DNA of 55,991 nt from Candidatus Merdisoma merdipullorum (GTDB lineage Bacteria; Bacillota; Clostridia; Lachnospirales; Lachnospiraceae): contig DVLE01000060.1 of the NCBI GenBank assembly GCA_018715645.1, forward strand, positions 1 through 55,991, read 5' to 3'. Both the position numbers and the translations under genes were made by a program. This document shows, in pieces, positions 15,129 to 24,653 of the stretch. Each line of letters opens with the position of its first letter. Positions within the stretch are counted from its first letter, which is position 1. Under the pieces are notes generated by a model. That model was not told the origin of the DNA, did no database searches, and was given only the letters and a program-made list of their open reading frames with translations.

Positions 15129-15144
15129 TGTTTCACGTGAAACA
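15129..15144. promoter_or_regulatory. parS site 1
   Basis: TGTTTCACGTGAAACA, a perfect copy of the 16-bp parS palindrome bound by ParB, 14 bases upstream of parA. Confidence 0.97.
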
Positions 15145-15566
15145 TTTTTATGACAACGTCTTTCTTATCCAAAATAATACTACTTCATTTTTCTGAATGA
15201 AGCAATACCTTTCTTAAAAATTGAAACTTATACATTAACTATTTAGCCCAGGCCGAATCACTTGCTGATGAGGACCGTAAGAAAGCGATTCAAATGTGAG
15301 CAAGCCCCATCAGCGAAGCTGATTTTCATGGAGCTGCGAATCGTAACAGTGAAGGAATTATTCTGCTGTATTCTTGTTTACGGTTTAATCTCTTTTCTAC
15401 AATTAAGATAATACTCGCCTTCAGTTAACAGGAACACACACGATAGCACAGGTGTATTTCAGCGTCTTGCTCCACGTCCATCCAGTACGCGTCGTTCAGT
15501 TCAAGTGCTTTGCAGAACGCGGAAACAGCCCCTGCCTGACTCAACAAGTTCAAGGAACTTTTACTT
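15145..15566. other. Region without an intact gene; decayed coding remnants
   Basis: These 422 bases hold no complete gene. On the minus strand, from about 15545 down to a TAA at 15425-15427, an open stretch reads LSQAGAVSAFCKALELNDAY followed by WMDVEQDAEIHLCYR, which has the look of real protein but no start. On the plus strand near 15243-15296, YLAQAESLADEDRKKAIQM runs into a stop. Neither was recognised. The stretch is bounded by the two parS sites and a small membrane-protein gene, so it is probably an insertion that has decayed. Confidence 0.45.
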
Positions 15567-15752
15567 TCATTTATTATGGGTAATTTTATAAAAAACACTT
15601 ACTAAATGCAGAATCACACAAACAATAATGATACTTCCGCTGATTATAAGATTTTCATAATCTTCCTTTAATATCTGCACGAACATGATGTAACAGGCGC
15701 AGATGATTATAATAATTGTAATTACCCTCATCCATAACATAAATTTTTTCAC
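15567..15752 (-). CDS. Small two-helix membrane protein
   Basis: Predicted 61 residues with two hydrophobic segments (about 8-27 and 36-55) separated by LKEDYENL, and a basic end YKITHNK. It would be a hairpin in the membrane. The start is a GTG with GGGAGG nine bases upstream, which supports translation. No family was recognised. It lies between the two parS sites, alone on its strand between rsmG and the decayed region. It could be a real small protein or the surviving part of the lost insertion. Confidence 0.5.
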   Translation of the reverse strand: MKKFMLWMRVITIIIIICACYIMFVQILKEDYENLIISGSIIIVCVILHLVSVFYKITHNK

Positions 15753-15797
15753 AGAGAATTACCTCCCTCCGCGTAACACCGTTCGGCGCTGGTAAAA

Positions 15798-15813
15798 TGT
15801 TTCACGTGAAACA
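15798..15813. promoter_or_regulatory. parS site 2
   Basis: A second perfect TGTTTCACGTGAAACA, 13 bases past the end of rsmG and 669 bases from site 1. Confidence 0.97.
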
Positions 15814-15826
15814 TTTGCGATAATTT

Positions 15827-16552
15827 TTATCTTATTGGTTCTTTTGATGGAGTGCCTGCCTTGCGTGGATACTTTTTAGGAGAGTTTTTCTCTTTTTTGA
15901 CGAGAAGCAGACAACGGTAAATATCTGAATCAGGAAGGAGAAATTCTTCCTGACGCTCGATTCTTCCGCCCAGAATATGTATTGCCTTTTCCGCTCCTTT
16001 TACTTCTTCCTGAATCTTTTCTGATTTATAAGGAATAAAACATCCTTGTACCCGGACAAAAGGAAGACAATATTCTGACAGAACAGCCAGGTTTGCCACT
16101 GCTCTTGATACGCAGCAGTCAAACTGCTCTCTGTATTCTTCTTTCCTTGCAAGTTCTTCCGCGCGACCATGAACGGCTGTAATTCCGGATAGACCAAGTT
16201 CTTCTATCACTTCCTGAAGAAACTTCACTCTCTTATTCAACGAATCCAAAAGAAGTATCTTTAGATTTGGATAAACAATCTTCAATGGTATACCAGGAAA
16301 ACCAGCTCCTGTTCCAAGATCCAGCCAATATTCCTCCCCTTTCGGCGTATAGAGTTTTTGGATCATGAGGCTATCTACAAAATGTTTCTGTACTACGTCA
16401 TGAAATTCGGTAATGGCTGTCAGATTCATCACTTCATTTTTCTGAATCAAAAGTTCATAATACCGTTCAAACTGCCAAAGCTGATTGTCCGTCAGGTCGG
16501 TTTCTATTTTTTTAAAGGCTTCCTTTATATAGAGTTGTTTTTGTTTATCCAT
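15827..16552 (-). CDS. rsmG: 16S rRNA (guanine527-N7)-methyltransferase RsmG
   Basis: Predicted 241 residues. It methylates N7 of G527 in the 530 loop of 16S rRNA; loss in other bacteria gives low-level streptomycin resistance. The SAM-binding motif WLDLGTGAGFPGIPLKI is at about 78-94, after an N-terminal helical cap (DNQLWQFERYYELL, MNLTAI). Later motifs CVSRAVANL and FIPYKSEK are typical. A basic tail (KKYPRKAGTPSK) extends the end. It lies four bases after mnmG, in the standard origin-proximal order. Confidence 0.95.
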   Translation of the reverse strand: MDKQKQLYIKEAFKKIETDLTDNQLWQFERYYELLIQKNEVMNLTAITEFHDVVQKHFVDSLMIQKLYTPKGEEYWLDLGTGAGFPGIPLKIVYPNLKILLLDSLNKRVKFLQEVIEELGLSGITAVHGRAEELARKEEYREQFDCCVSRAVANLAVLSEYCLPFVRVQGCFIPYKSEKIQEEVKGAEKAIHILGGRIERQEEFLLPDSDIYRCLLLVKKEKNSPKKYPRKAGTPSKEPIR

Positions 16553-16556
16553 TCGC

Positions 16557-18452
16557 TTATCTTCCTCTTTTCTGTTCCAGCCAAACCAGCAATACGGAAA
16601 TATCTGCCGGAGACACCCCTGAGATTCTTGACGCCTGTCCCACAGACAATGGCTTTACAAGCTTCAGCTTCTGCCTGGCTTCTGTTCTGAGACTTGGAAT
16701 TTCATCATAATCCAGCTTCTCCGGTAGTCTCTTATTCTCAAGCTTTTGAAACTGCTCCACCTGCTTTTGCTGACGGCGAATATATCCATCATATTTTATC
16801 TGAATATTGACCTGTTCTCCGACTCCGCGGAGAAGTTCAGGTCTTTGCGGATCCAGTTCTGCAAGCATCTCATAATTCAGTTCAGGTCTGCGGATCAGCT
16901 CTGCAAGTGAGATGCCGGAATGCAGAGGCGTACTGCCGCAGCTTTCAAGGAGCTTCTGTACTTCCTCGGAAGTTCCCACATAAACCTTTTCTACCCTTCG
17001 GATTTCCTGGGCTATCTGACGTTCCTTTTCAAGAAGATTCTGGTACCTTTCCTCTGAAATCAGTCCTATCTCATGACCTATCTTTGTAAGACGCAGATCC
17101 GCGTTATCCTGCCGAAGCAAAAGCCGGTATTCGGCACGCGAAGTCATCATCCGATACGGTTCCCTGTTTTCCTTTGTAACCAGATCGTCAATCAGCACAC
17201 CGATATAAGCCTGAGATCTGTCAAGAACAAGCGGTTCCTTCTTCTGGATGCTGCGGGCCGCATTGATTCCGGCGATCAACCCCTGGGCCGCGGCTTCCTC
17301 ATACCCGGAGCTTCCATTAAACTGTCCGCCGCTGAACAGACCGTGAATCTTTTTAAATTCGAGACTCGGATAGAGCTGTCTCGCATCGATACAATCATAC
17401 TCGATGGCATAAGCATTTCTCACAATTCTCACATGCTCCAGTCCTGCCACTGAGGAGTACATCGCGTGCTGAACGTCTTCAGGAAGGGAACTGGACATTC
17501 CGCCCACATACATCTCATTTGTATAAAGTCCTTCCGGCTCAATAAAGACCTGATGACGGTTCTTATCTGCAAAACGTACAACCTTATCTTCTATCGATGG
17601 ACAATAGCGAGGCCCTGTCCCCTCAATCATACCGGAATATAAGGGTGAACGATCCAGATTGTTTCTTATAATCTCATGAGTTTTTTCATTTGTATAAGTC
17701 AGCCAGCAAGAGACCTGAGGAATCTGAACAGAGTCCGGATCTGTCGTAAAGGAAAAAGGCACGACTCTTTCATCCCCTACCTGTTCTTCCATTTTAGTAA
17801 AATCAATCGAACGCTTGTCGATACGGGCAGGGGTTCCCGTCTTAAACCGATACATTTCAATTCCGAGTTTCTTCAGAGAATCCGTCAGATGATTGGCGGC
17901 CTGCAAACCGTTCGGCCCTGTATAAGAACTTACTTCACCATAAATGCAGCGGGCCCTCAAATAAGTTCCTGTACAGAGTACCACAGCCTGTGCTTCATAG
18001 ACAGCTCCTGAGACTGTCTTCACACCTTTTACAACGTAGTGATCTTCTGTTCCCTCCGCAAGAATCTCCGCCACCTCAGCCTGAACAATCGAAAGCCTTT
18101 CGGTATTTTCCAAAACCATTCTCATTCTGCGGCTGTATTCCGCTTTATCTGCCTGAGCCCGAAGGGAATGAACAGCCGGTCCCTTTGACACATTCAGCAT
18201 TTTTGACTGAATAAATGTCTTATCTATATTTTTGCCCATCTCTCCGCCGAGGGCATCTACTTCACGAACCAGATGTCCTTTCGAGCTTCCTCCAATATTG
18301 GGATTACATGGCATCAGAGCAATACTGTCCACACTGACTGTAAACAGAATCGTCTCCATCCCCATCCTTGCGCAGGCAAGGGCGGCTTCGCAGCCTGCGT
18401 GACCTGCGCCTACCACTACCACCTGGCAGCTTTCTTTGTATACTGTATTCAT
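16557..18452 (-). CDS. mnmG: tRNA U34 carboxymethylaminomethyl enzyme MnmG (GidA)
   Basis: Predicted 631 residues. With MnmE it installs carboxymethylaminomethyl at U34 of certain tRNAs, using FAD, NADH and methylene-THF. The FAD-binding [11 protein letters not shown] lies near the N terminus, [20 protein letters not shown] follows, and [20 protein letters not shown] marks the central conserved region. The C-terminal helical part binds tRNA and MnmE. The ATG at 18452 is chosen because GGTGAT precedes it at a suitable distance. The in-frame ATG at 18464 overlaps the mnmE stop (TAATG) and could be used by coupled translation. Confidence 0.93.
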   Translation of the reverse strand: MNTVYKESCQVVVVGAGHAGCEAALACARMGMETILFTVSVDSIALMPCNPNIGGSSKGHLVREVDALGGEMGKNIDKTFIQSKMLNVSKGPAVHSLRAQADKAEYSRRMRMVLENTERLSIVQAEVAEILAEGTEDHYVVKGVKTVSGAVYEAQAVVLCTGTYLRARCIYGEVSSYTGPNGLQAANHLTDSLKKLGIEMYRFKTGTPARIDKRSIDFTKMEEQVGDERVVPFSFTTDPDSVQIPQVSCWLTYTNEKTHEIIRNNLDRSPLYSGMIEGTGPRYCPSIEDKVVRFADKNRHQVFIEPEGLYTNEMYVGGMSSSLPEDVQHAMYSSVAGLEHVRIVRNAYAIEYDCIDARQLYPSLEFKKIHGLFSGGQFNGSSGYEEAAAQGLIAGINAARSIQKKEPLVLDRSQAYIGVLIDDLVTKENREPYRMMTSRAEYRLLLRQDNADLRLTKIGHEIGLISEERYQNLLEKERQIAQEIRRVEKVYVGTSEEVQKLLESCGSTPLHSGISLAELIRRPELNYEMLAELDPQRPELLRGVGEQVNIQIKYDGYIRRQQKQVEQFQKLENKRLPEKLDYDEIPSLRTEARQKLKLVKPLSVGQASRISGVSPADISVLLVWLEQKRGR

Positions 18453-18463
18453 TCCATCACCCA

Positions 18464-19843
18464 TTATTTTCCCATGCAGAATTTTCCAAATATTTCATTT
18501 ATCAGATCTTCACCCATTTCTTCTCCAAGAATACTCCCCAAAGCCTGATAAGCGTCTGTCAGATCAATCGTATAAAAGTCCTCCGGCATTCCATTTTGAA
18601 TACTTTCGAGCACCATACGCAGACTGGTATCCGCATTCTGCAGAGCCATCTTTTGACGCAGATTTGTAATCAGCACTTCATCATTAAAATCAATTTCTCC
18701 CTGGAAAAACAGAGAGCGGATTGTATCCTCCAATTCACGGATTCCCTGCTCTTCCTTGGCAGAAATCATAAGAACAGGATGCTCCGTCCTTTCTTTCATC
18801 ATCTCCGGCGTAATCACAGGAGCCAAATCTGATTTATTTAAAAGAACAAGAGCCTTTTTTCCTTTTAAAAGATCCAGAATTTCTTCATCACTCTCATCAA
18901 GGGACCGGGAGCTGTCTGCCACATACAGAATCAGGTCCGCATCCCCCGCCTGCTTCCTCGCCCTTTCCACTCCTATCTGCTCCACAAGATCCTTCGTTTC
19001 ACGGATTCCTGCCGTATCAAGCAAAGAGAGAGAAAGCTCTCCGAGCTGAAGCTGTTCTTCCAGAACATCTCTGGTTGTTCCTTCTATCTCCGTCACAATC
19101 GCTCTTTCCTCTCCAAGAAGAACATTTAAGAGAGAAGACTTGCCTGCGTTTGGCTTTCCCAGAATTACCGTTTTGATTCCTTCCTTCAGCATACGTCCAT
19201 TTTCAGAAGACGCCAAAAGTTTTTCGATCTCACTTATTATTTTCTGGGTTTTAGAAAAAAGCTTATCCTGATAACCCTCAAGACTGATATGCTCCGGATC
19301 GTCGAGAGCCGCTTCAAGAAACGCAGTTTCATATAGGATTTCAGAACGAAGTTCTTCTATCTTCTGACGCACGGAACCTTGAAGCTGAGCTACTGACGAT
19401 TTCAAAGCCATTTTGTTTCTGGACTGGATCAGATCCATGACAGCTTCCGCCTGAGACAGATCGATTCTGCCATTCAAAAACGCCCGCTTTGTAAATTCAC
19501 CCGGCTCGGCAGGGCGCACTCCCTGCTTCAGAACGGCTTCCAAAATTCGCTGCATGACGAGCCGTCCCCCATGACAATCGATTTCTACGGTATCTTCAGC
19601 CGTATAGCTATGGGGACCTTTCATCAAAAGAACAAGCACTTCGTCCAGCGTCTCATCTCCATCGACAATCCTTCCATAATGAACTGTATAAGAAGGCTGC
19701 TCCTTCATATTTTTTTCTTTGTTATAAGGACGAAACAGCTTCTCCATCACGGAAAAAGCTTTACTTCCGCTTATCCGTATAATTCCGATTCCTGAAATTG
19801 ACATGGCGGTAGCTGCAGCGGCTATCGTATCATACTCTCTCAT
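18464..19843 (-). CDS. mnmE: tRNA modification GTPase MnmE
   Basis: Predicted 459 residues. It is the GTPase partner of MnmG. An N-terminal formyl-THF-binding domain has [20 protein letters not shown]. The G domain has [12 protein letters not shown] (about 226-237), a TTRD switch, DTAG and NKSD. The C-terminal end is FCMGK; the usual motif is CIGK, so one residue differs but the reactive Cys is kept. Its stop overlaps the mnmG region by one base at 18464. The jag gene ends 84 bases upstream with a terminator between them. Confidence 0.95.
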   Translation of the reverse strand: MREYDTIAAAATAMSISGIGIIRISGSKAFSVMEKLFRPYNKEKNMKEQPSYTVHYGRIVDGDETLDEVLVLLMKGPHSYTAEDTVEIDCHGGRLVMQRILEAVLKQGVRPAEPGEFTKRAFLNGRIDLSQAEAVMDLIQSRNKMALKSSVAQLQGSVRQKIEELRSEILYETAFLEAALDDPEHISLEGYQDKLFSKTQKIISEIEKLLASSENGRMLKEGIKTVILGKPNAGKSSLLNVLLGEERAIVTEIEGTTRDVLEEQLQLGELSLSLLDTAGIRETKDLVEQIGVERARKQAGDADLILYVADSSRSLDESDEEILDLLKGKKALVLLNKSDLAPVITPEMMKERTEHPVLMISAKEEQGIRELEDTIRSLFFQGEIDFNDEVLITNLRQKMALQNADTSLRMVLESIQNGMPEDFYTIDLTDAYQALGSILGEEMGEDLINEIFGKFCMGK

Positions 19844-19914
19844 ATCTGTTTCCTTTTTCTTTTCACAGAATCCAGCAAAATCCTATAAAATATTTTTATA
19901 AACTGACATTACGC

Positions 19915-19942
19915 AAAAAGGAACGCGTCAGCGTTCCTTTTT
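19915..19942. terminator. Bidirectional-looking terminator overlapping the end of jag
   Basis: AAAAAGGAACGC pairs with GCGTTCCTTTTT around a four-base loop. The jag stop codon sits in the loop, so one stem arm encodes the last residues of Jag. Confidence 0.85.
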
Positions 19943-20917
19943 CTTATAATTACGGTTATAACGGTTTCTTCCCCGTCCATTGTAATTGTCCAGGCGGACG
20001 CCTTCCTTCAGCGTAACAACCACACGTCTGTAGGGTTCCTCTCCTTCGCTGTGCGTGCACACAAACTTATCGTTTTGCAGCGCGGAATGGATCACCCTGC
20101 GCTCATAAGGATTCATCGGCTCCAATGACACAGGCTTTCTTGTCCTCTTTACCTTTTGTGCAATATTCTTGGCAAGATTTTCAAGAGTCGCCTTTCTGCG
20201 TTCACGATAATTCTCCGTATCCACCTTTACCCTGATATAGTCGTCGCTTCCTTTATTTACTACAAGGCTTGCCAGATATTGAAGGGAATCAAGAGTCTGT
20301 CCTCTCTTTCCAATCAATACTCCCATATCATCGCCTTCCAAATCAATATCAAGCTCATGATCCTCAGGCTTTTGTGTAATAGAAATCTGGACCTTCATAT
20401 CCATAGCCGCAAAGACTTTCTCCAGAAAATCCTTTACTTCATCCGTATCTACAGGCTTTACAGGCGCAGAACTTACTTCTTTCTCCGGCTTTTTCTGAGG
20501 TTCAGCTTTCTCTTTCTCCTCTTTCACAGGAGACTGCTTCTTTTCCGCTGGCTTCGCTTCCTTGGCAGGAGACTTTTTCGGCTTTTCTGCCTGTACCTGC
20601 GGTTTTTCCTTTTTCACTGGCTGCTCTTTTTTTACTTCTGCCTTTGCAGCCGCAGCTTTAGACTCCTTCTCGTCCTTTTCGCGCACGCGTTCCAGGATCT
20701 TCTCCATCTCCTGGTCTGCCTTCAAAGCAGCCTCTACCTCTTCGTCTGTCTTCTGACGCGCCTTGATTACCGCCTTTTTACTTCCTATCCCCAAAAATCC
20801 GGGGCTTCCAGGGGTAACCACATCGTAAATTACCTTATCCCGCGTGGTTCCAAGACGAATCGCGGCTTCCAGGACCGCATCCTCCACTGTCTTTGCAGAA
20901 ACCTCAATGCTTTCCAT
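19928..20917 (-). CDS. jag: RNA-binding protein Jag (KhpB/EloR)
   Basis: Predicted 329 residues. The Jag-N domain is at 1-55 (SAKTVEDAVLEAAIRLG, SPGFLGIGSKKA). A long charged linker rich in Lys, Glu, Pro and Ala follows (about 70-155). The KH domain has IGKRGQTLDSLQYLASLVVN (about 211-230). The R3H domain has ERRVIHSALQ and HSEGEEPYRRVVV. The homologue in pneumococcus binds RNA and adjusts cell elongation. The linker is longer than in many relatives. The end, RNRYNRNYKKKER, is basic and partly encoded by the terminator stem. Confidence 0.93.
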   Translation of the reverse strand: MESIEVSAKTVEDAVLEAAIRLGTTRDKVIYDVVTPGSPGFLGIGSKKAVIKARQKTDEEVEAALKADQEMEKILERVREKDEKESKAAAAKAEVKKEQPVKKEKPQVQAEKPKKSPAKEAKPAEKKQSPVKEEKEKAEPQKKPEKEVSSAPVKPVDTDEVKDFLEKVFAAMDMKVQISITQKPEDHELDIDLEGDDMGVLIGKRGQTLDSLQYLASLVVNKGSDDYIRVKVDTENYRERRKATLENLAKNIAQKVKRTRKPVSLEPMNPYERRVIHSALQNDKFVCTHSEGEEPYRRVVVTLKEGVRLDNYNGRGRNRYNRNYKKKER

Positions 20918-20938
20918 ATTTACAAAACCCCCCGTTTT

Positions 20939-22210
20939 CTATTTTTTCTTGTTTTTCTCGTTATATTGCTCCACCATTCTTGCTTTTGCAGCCAGGCTTC
21001 CGGGTTTTGCCTCGCCTCTCTTATAATACTCCGTAGAATCCTGAATTTGCTTCTGTCTCTCTTCTGAAGTAATCTCACGCTTCTTGGTTTCCACCGTCCG
21101 GGTATTCGCTCTTGCTACATTATTTAATCGTTCAGGAGGCAGGCCATCTTTTTCACGCTTCCTGTTATACTTTTCTATATTTTTCTTGATTTCTTCATCA
21201 ATATCTACTTTTTCCAGATACTTATTGATAAAAATCTGCTGAATCATACGGACGACAGCGCTCATCACCCAGTAAATACCTACGCCGACCGGCAGGAAAA
21301 AGCAAAACCATATAGACATCAGCGGCATGATATTATTTACCATACGCATAGATTTAACCATATCTTCACCGCTGCCGCCTTCTCCCGTACTCACGCCTGC
21401 AGCAGCCTGAGGCATCAGGCGCACACTGATCCACTGTGTCAGTCCTGCCAGAATCGGAATTAAAAGAGCTGCAATCATTAAAATATACGCGCCCTCTGAC
21501 CAAAACTGACGAATACTGAACCATGGAGAATTGGCAATATTCAGACCAAAGAAATTATTGAATCCCTCCAATATATTCCGGGCCTGATCAATAACACCGC
21601 CTAAGTCAGGAAAACTGGCGGCAATTGTATCCCATTCCGCTGACGAGGCTTTATTTAAAATATCAATAATAGTATTTACAGAATATTCCTGATTACTGAA
21701 CTGAGCGGCGCTGTTGAGACCTTTCAATACCTCTTCAGATCCTGCCGTATTAAGTATCTCCGTTACCATCGGAAAATAAGCCGCTCTTACTCTCTCAACG
21801 TAAGCCGGAATCGCATATACCACCCGGTACACCGCCAGCAGGAACGGAAGCTGGATCAAAAGCGGAAGGCAGCTTCCGGTCTGAGACGTGCCGTATTTCG
21901 CATAGACAGCTTTCATCTCATCCTGCATCTTCACCATAGATACCTGATCCTGCTTACCCTTATACTTTTTCTGAATAGCCTGAAGTTCAGGATTCATTCT
22001 CACAGACATCCGGGAAAACTTCTGCTGCTTATATGTAAGAGGCAGCATCAGCGTATAAATAATAATTGTAAATAAAACGATAGCAAGACCCACATTCGGG
22101 CTCCCCAAAAAATTAAGGAACTCAAATATAGCATTGATAATCCAGCCTAAAACCGACGCGAACTGACCCAGGATAGGCGTTGCGTTCTTTGTCAAAAACA
22201 AACCTGTCAA
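20939..22210 (-). CDS. yidC: Membrane protein insertase YidC/OxaI family
   Basis: Predicted 423 residues, larger than typical Gram-positive SpoIIIJ (about 260). A first membrane segment at about 10-30 is followed by a second at 38-60 and then the helical hairpin NPELQAIQKKYKGKQDQ with SCLPLLIQLPFLLAVYRVVY. About 100 extra residues lie outside before the later segments (ILMIAALLIPILAGLTQW, IMPLMSIWFCFFLPVGVGIY). The cytosolic tail is long and basic. No lipobox is visible. The start is TTG with GGAGG nine bases upstream, and no better start is near. It helps insert and fold membrane proteins with or without Sec. Confidence 0.93.
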   Translation of the reverse strand: MTGLFLTKNATPILGQFASVLGWIINAIFEFLNFLGSPNVGLAIVLFTIIIYTLMLPLTYKQQKFSRMSVRMNPELQAIQKKYKGKQDQVSMVKMQDEMKAVYAKYGTSQTGSCLPLLIQLPFLLAVYRVVYAIPAYVERVRAAYFPMVTEILNTAGSEEVLKGLNSAAQFSNQEYSVNTIIDILNKASSAEWDTIAASFPDLGGVIDQARNILEGFNNFFGLNIANSPWFSIRQFWSEGAYILMIAALLIPILAGLTQWISVRLMPQAAAGVSTGEGGSGEDMVKSMRMVNNIMPLMSIWFCFFLPVGVGIYWVMSAVVRMIQQIFINKYLEKVDIDEEIKKNIEKYNRKREKDGLPPERLNNVARANTRTVETKKREITSEERQKQIQDSTEYYKRGEAKPGSLAAKARMVEQYNEKNKKK

Positions 22211-22235
22211 TGGAAAAATCCTCCTTCAATTTTCC

Positions 22236-22445
22236 TTATGGTACGGGATCATATCCGCCACTGGAAAACGGATTGCACCTTAGAATTCTCCAGGCAGCAA
22301 GAAGACTGCCCTTTAAAGCTCCATATTTCTGAATCGCTTCCAGACCATACTGAGAACAGCTTGGATAATATGGACATTTTGTACGTTTCAGCGGCGATAG
22401 ATATTTTTGATAAAATTGAATCAATTTGATCAATACAATTTTCAT
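22236..22445 (-). CDS. yidD: Membrane protein insertion efficiency factor YidD
   Basis: Predicted 69 residues with the invariant pattern [20 protein letters not shown] and [17 protein letters not shown]. It is an amphipathic protein at the inner face of the membrane that aids YidC-dependent insertion. It overlaps the end of rnpA by four bases (ATGA) and yidC follows after 25 bases, so all three are in one operon. Confidence 0.95.
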   Translation of the reverse strand: MKIVLIKLIQFYQKYLSPLKRTKCPYYPSCSQYGLEAIQKYGALKGSLLAAWRILRCNPFSSGGYDPVP

Positions 22446-22786
22446 TCTTTAATGACTCCCTGAAGCTTTCCCAAGTGAAGCAGCGCGCTGCGAATTTCCT
22501 GTAACCCTTTTCCTTTTGCGCTGACTCTTGCGATGACTGCCATATCCAAACCACTATTGAACATGTCTTCATGCAGCCGGTAACTCTCCCGAATCAATCT
22601 GGTGATTCTGTGACGCACTACGCTGTTTCCAACCTTTTTGCTTACAGAAACACCAAAACGATTCCTGTTCGTTCCATTCTCTTTTACATAGAGAACGAGA
22701 TAACGATTCGCGCAGGATTTTCCTTCCTTATATATAAGCTGAAAATCCCTATTTTTTTTTAAAGATTCTGAATGTGGATACTTCAT
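22442..22786 (-). CDS. rnpA: Ribonuclease P protein component
   Basis: Predicted 114 residues. It binds the RNase P RNA and helps it cut 5' leaders from pre-tRNAs. The start [20 protein letters not shown] and the conserved [20 protein letters not shown] segment are diagnostic. The ATG at 22786 has CCGGAG at good spacing, while an upstream ATG at 22822 would add 12 unrelated residues. rpmH lies 76 bases upstream in the same direction. Confidence 0.95.
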   Translation of the reverse strand: MKYPHSESLKKNRDFQLIYKEGKSCANRYLVLYVKENGTNRNRFGVSVSKKVGNSVVRHRITRLIRESYRLHEDMFNSGLDMAVIARVSAKGKGLQEIRSALLHLGKLQGVIKE

Positions 22787-22862
22787 GTGTTCTCCGGAAC
22801 AACTGCCGCAGTACCGCGGCAAATAATCAAGAACATAGGAAAATAGGCCACATATATGCGGC

Positions 22863-22997
22863 CTAAGCGGATAATTTCTTTCTTCCCTTTAATCTTCTGG
22901 CTGCTAATACTTTTCTTCCGCCAGCCGTACTCATTCTGGCTCTGAATCCGTGAACTTTTGATCTGGATCTCTTCTTCGGCTGAAATGTCATCTTCAT
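22863..22997 (-). CDS. rpmH: 50S ribosomal protein L34
   Basis: Predicted 44 residues, too short for many gene finders. It begins [20 protein letters not shown], then [20 protein letters not shown] and ends KLSA, which is unmistakable L34. The ribosome site GGGAGGTG lies 10 bases before the ATG at 22997. It heads the rpmH-rnpA-yidD-yidC-jag series that flanks the origin in most bacteria. Confidence 0.97.
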   Translation of the reverse strand: MKMTFQPKKRSRSKVHGFRARMSTAGGRKVLAARRLKGRKKLSA

Positions 22998-23035
22998 TGT
23001 CTCTGGCACCTCCCATCTTGAAAAACATCATTTCA

Positions 23036-23064
23036 ATTATATTCACAAAACCCCCTAAAGTCAA
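23036..23064 (-). promoter_or_regulatory. Promoter of rpmH operon
   Basis: On the minus strand, TTGACT and TATAAT are separated by 17 bases, about 40 bases before rpmH. Confidence 0.75.
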
Positions 23065-23126
23065 GCAATTTGGCAGCATTTTTCTTTTTTATCCTTCTCT
23101 CCTTATATCTTGTGGCAGAAAAAAAC

Positions 23127-23169
23127 TTATCCACAAGATGTGGATAAGATGTGGATAACAAGTGGACAA
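23127..23169. promoter_or_regulatory. oriC left part: DnaA-box cluster upstream of dnaA
   Basis: TTATCCACA at 23127-23135 on the plus strand, then TGTGGATAA at 23139-23147 and 23150-23158 (minus-strand boxes), and a weaker AGTGGACAA at 23161-23169. The first three are perfect consensus boxes spaced 11-12 bases apart. They lie between the rpmH and dnaA promoters and can serve origin function and dnaA autoregulation. Confidence 0.88.
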
Positions 23170-23204
23170 CCTTCCACCTTTTCTCTGGAAATTAAATTCT
23201 GAAC

Positions 23205-23233
23205 TTGATCGCATCTGCAATTTGGTATATTAT
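23205..23233 (+). promoter_or_regulatory. Promoter of dnaA
   Basis: TTGATC and TATTAT are separated by 17 bases, 50 bases before the dnaA start and just right of the DnaA-box cluster. Confidence 0.6.
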
Positions 23234-23282
23234 TAATCATAGGATAAATTGCTCTTTTAACGGGCACTGAGGAGATATAAGA

Positions 23283-24653
23283 ATGAACTTGATAGAAAAA
23301 AAATGGGGCGAAATTCTGGAACATGTCCGGAAAGAGCATGAGCTGTCAGACGTATCCTTTGAGACCTGGCTTCTGCCTCTGAAGGTATACAGCGCCGAAA
23401 ATCATGTGGTAAAAATCATTGTTCCCATGGGGGAGCAGATGATCACTTACCTGAACTCCAAATTCAAAACCCCTATTTTTGTTGCAATCGCGGAGTTTAC
23501 CGGAGAAAAGTACGAAGTTGAATTTATTACGGAAAAGGAAGCTGCGGAACAAAACGCAGGTCCCAAGAACATTCCGGCCAGCCAGGAGGCTGTAAAAAGC
23601 GCGGACAATATTGATTATGAAAAGTCAAATATCAATGCAAAATACACCTTTGACACCTTCGTAGTCGGCAGCAACAACAAATTCGCGCACGCTGCCTCTC
23701 TCGCCGTAGCCGAAACGCCCGGCAAAGTGTACAATCCCTTATTCCTGCATGGAGGCGTAGGACTGGGAAAAACGCATCTGATGCACGCTATTGCCAACTA
23801 CATATTAAAAGAGAATCCAAGCATGAAGGTTCTCTACGTAACAAGTGAATACTTTACCAACGAACTGATTGAAACCCTCAGAATCGGCGATCCATCCGGT
23901 ATGACGCGTTTTCGCGAAAAATACCGGAATATTGACGTGCTTCTGATCGACGACGTTCAGTTCATCATTGGCAAAGAAAGTACGCAGGAAGAATTTTTCC
24001 ATACTTTCAACGCCCTTCATAATGCGAATAAACAGATTATCATCTCCAGCGATCGTCCTCCGAAGGATATTGAAACTCTGGAGGAACGTCTTCGCACACG
24101 TTTTGAATGCGGCCTGATCGCAGACGTATCTTCTCCTGATTTTGAGACAAGGATGGCAATTCTGAGAAAGAAGGAAGAACTGGAAGGTTACCGGATCGAC
24201 GACAACATCATCACCTATATCGCGACGAACATCAAGTCCAATATCCGTGAACTTGAAGGAGCTTTTAATCGTTTGATTGCTCTTTCCACACTGGAAAAGC
24301 GTCCTATTGATATGCTTCTGGCCGAGGAAGCCATCAAAGATATTATTTCTCCGGGTGAAAGCCGGAAGATTACACCAGATCTGATCATTGAAGTGGTTGC
24401 AGAGCATTTTCATATCAGTCCGGATGACATCCGCGGAAACAAACGGACCGCGAGCATCGTCTATCCAAGGCAAATCGTTATGTATCTCTGCAAGGAAACA
24501 GGAACTACCTATAAAAAAATAGGAGAGATCCTGGGCGGAAGGGATCATACGACCATCATGCACGGAGCGGAAAAGATCGAGCATGAGATTGCATCCAATG
24601 ATTCCACCAGCCGGCTGATAGCCACCATCAAAAAGAAGATGAATCCTAACTAA
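23283..24653 (+). CDS. dnaA: Chromosomal replication initiator DnaA
   Basis: Predicted 456 residues. Domain I (1-80) mediates helicase and self contacts, and domain II is a short linker (about 85-115). The AAA+ domain has Walker A HGGVGLGKTH at 156-165, Walker B LLIDDVQFI and the arginine-finger region RLRTRFECGL. Domain IV ends with the DnaA signature GEILGGRDHTTIMHG, which reads DnaA boxes. It initiates replication by melting the origin. Box clusters lie on both sides of the gene, so its own expression is probably under its control. Confidence 0.98.
   Translation: MNLIEKKWGEILEHVRKEHELSDVSFETWLLPLKVYSAENHVVKIIVPMGEQMITYLNSKFKTPIFVAIAEFTGEKYEVEFITEKEAAEQNAGPKNIPASQEAVKSADNIDYEKSNINAKYTFDTFVVGSNNKFAHAASLAVAETPGKVYNPLFLHGGVGLGKTHLMHAIANYILKENPSMKVLYVTSEYFTNELIETLRIGDPSGMTRFREKYRNIDVLLIDDVQFIIGKESTQEEFFHTFNALHNANKQIIISSDRPPKDIETLEERLRTRFECGLIADVSSPDFETRMAILRKKEELEGYRIDDNIITYIATNIKSNIRELEGAFNRLIALSTLEKRPIDMLLAEEAIKDIISPGESRKITPDLIIEVVAEHFHISPDDIRGNKRTASIVYPRQIVMYLCKETGTTYKKIGEILGGRDHTTIMHGAEKIEHEIASNDSTSRLIATIKKKMNPN

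Noticed and set aside
20156-21067. Plus-strand open frame opposite jag and yidC
   Set aside because: It is rich in Leu, Phe and Arg as an antisense product of Lys/Glu-rich Jag, and overlaps two clear genes.
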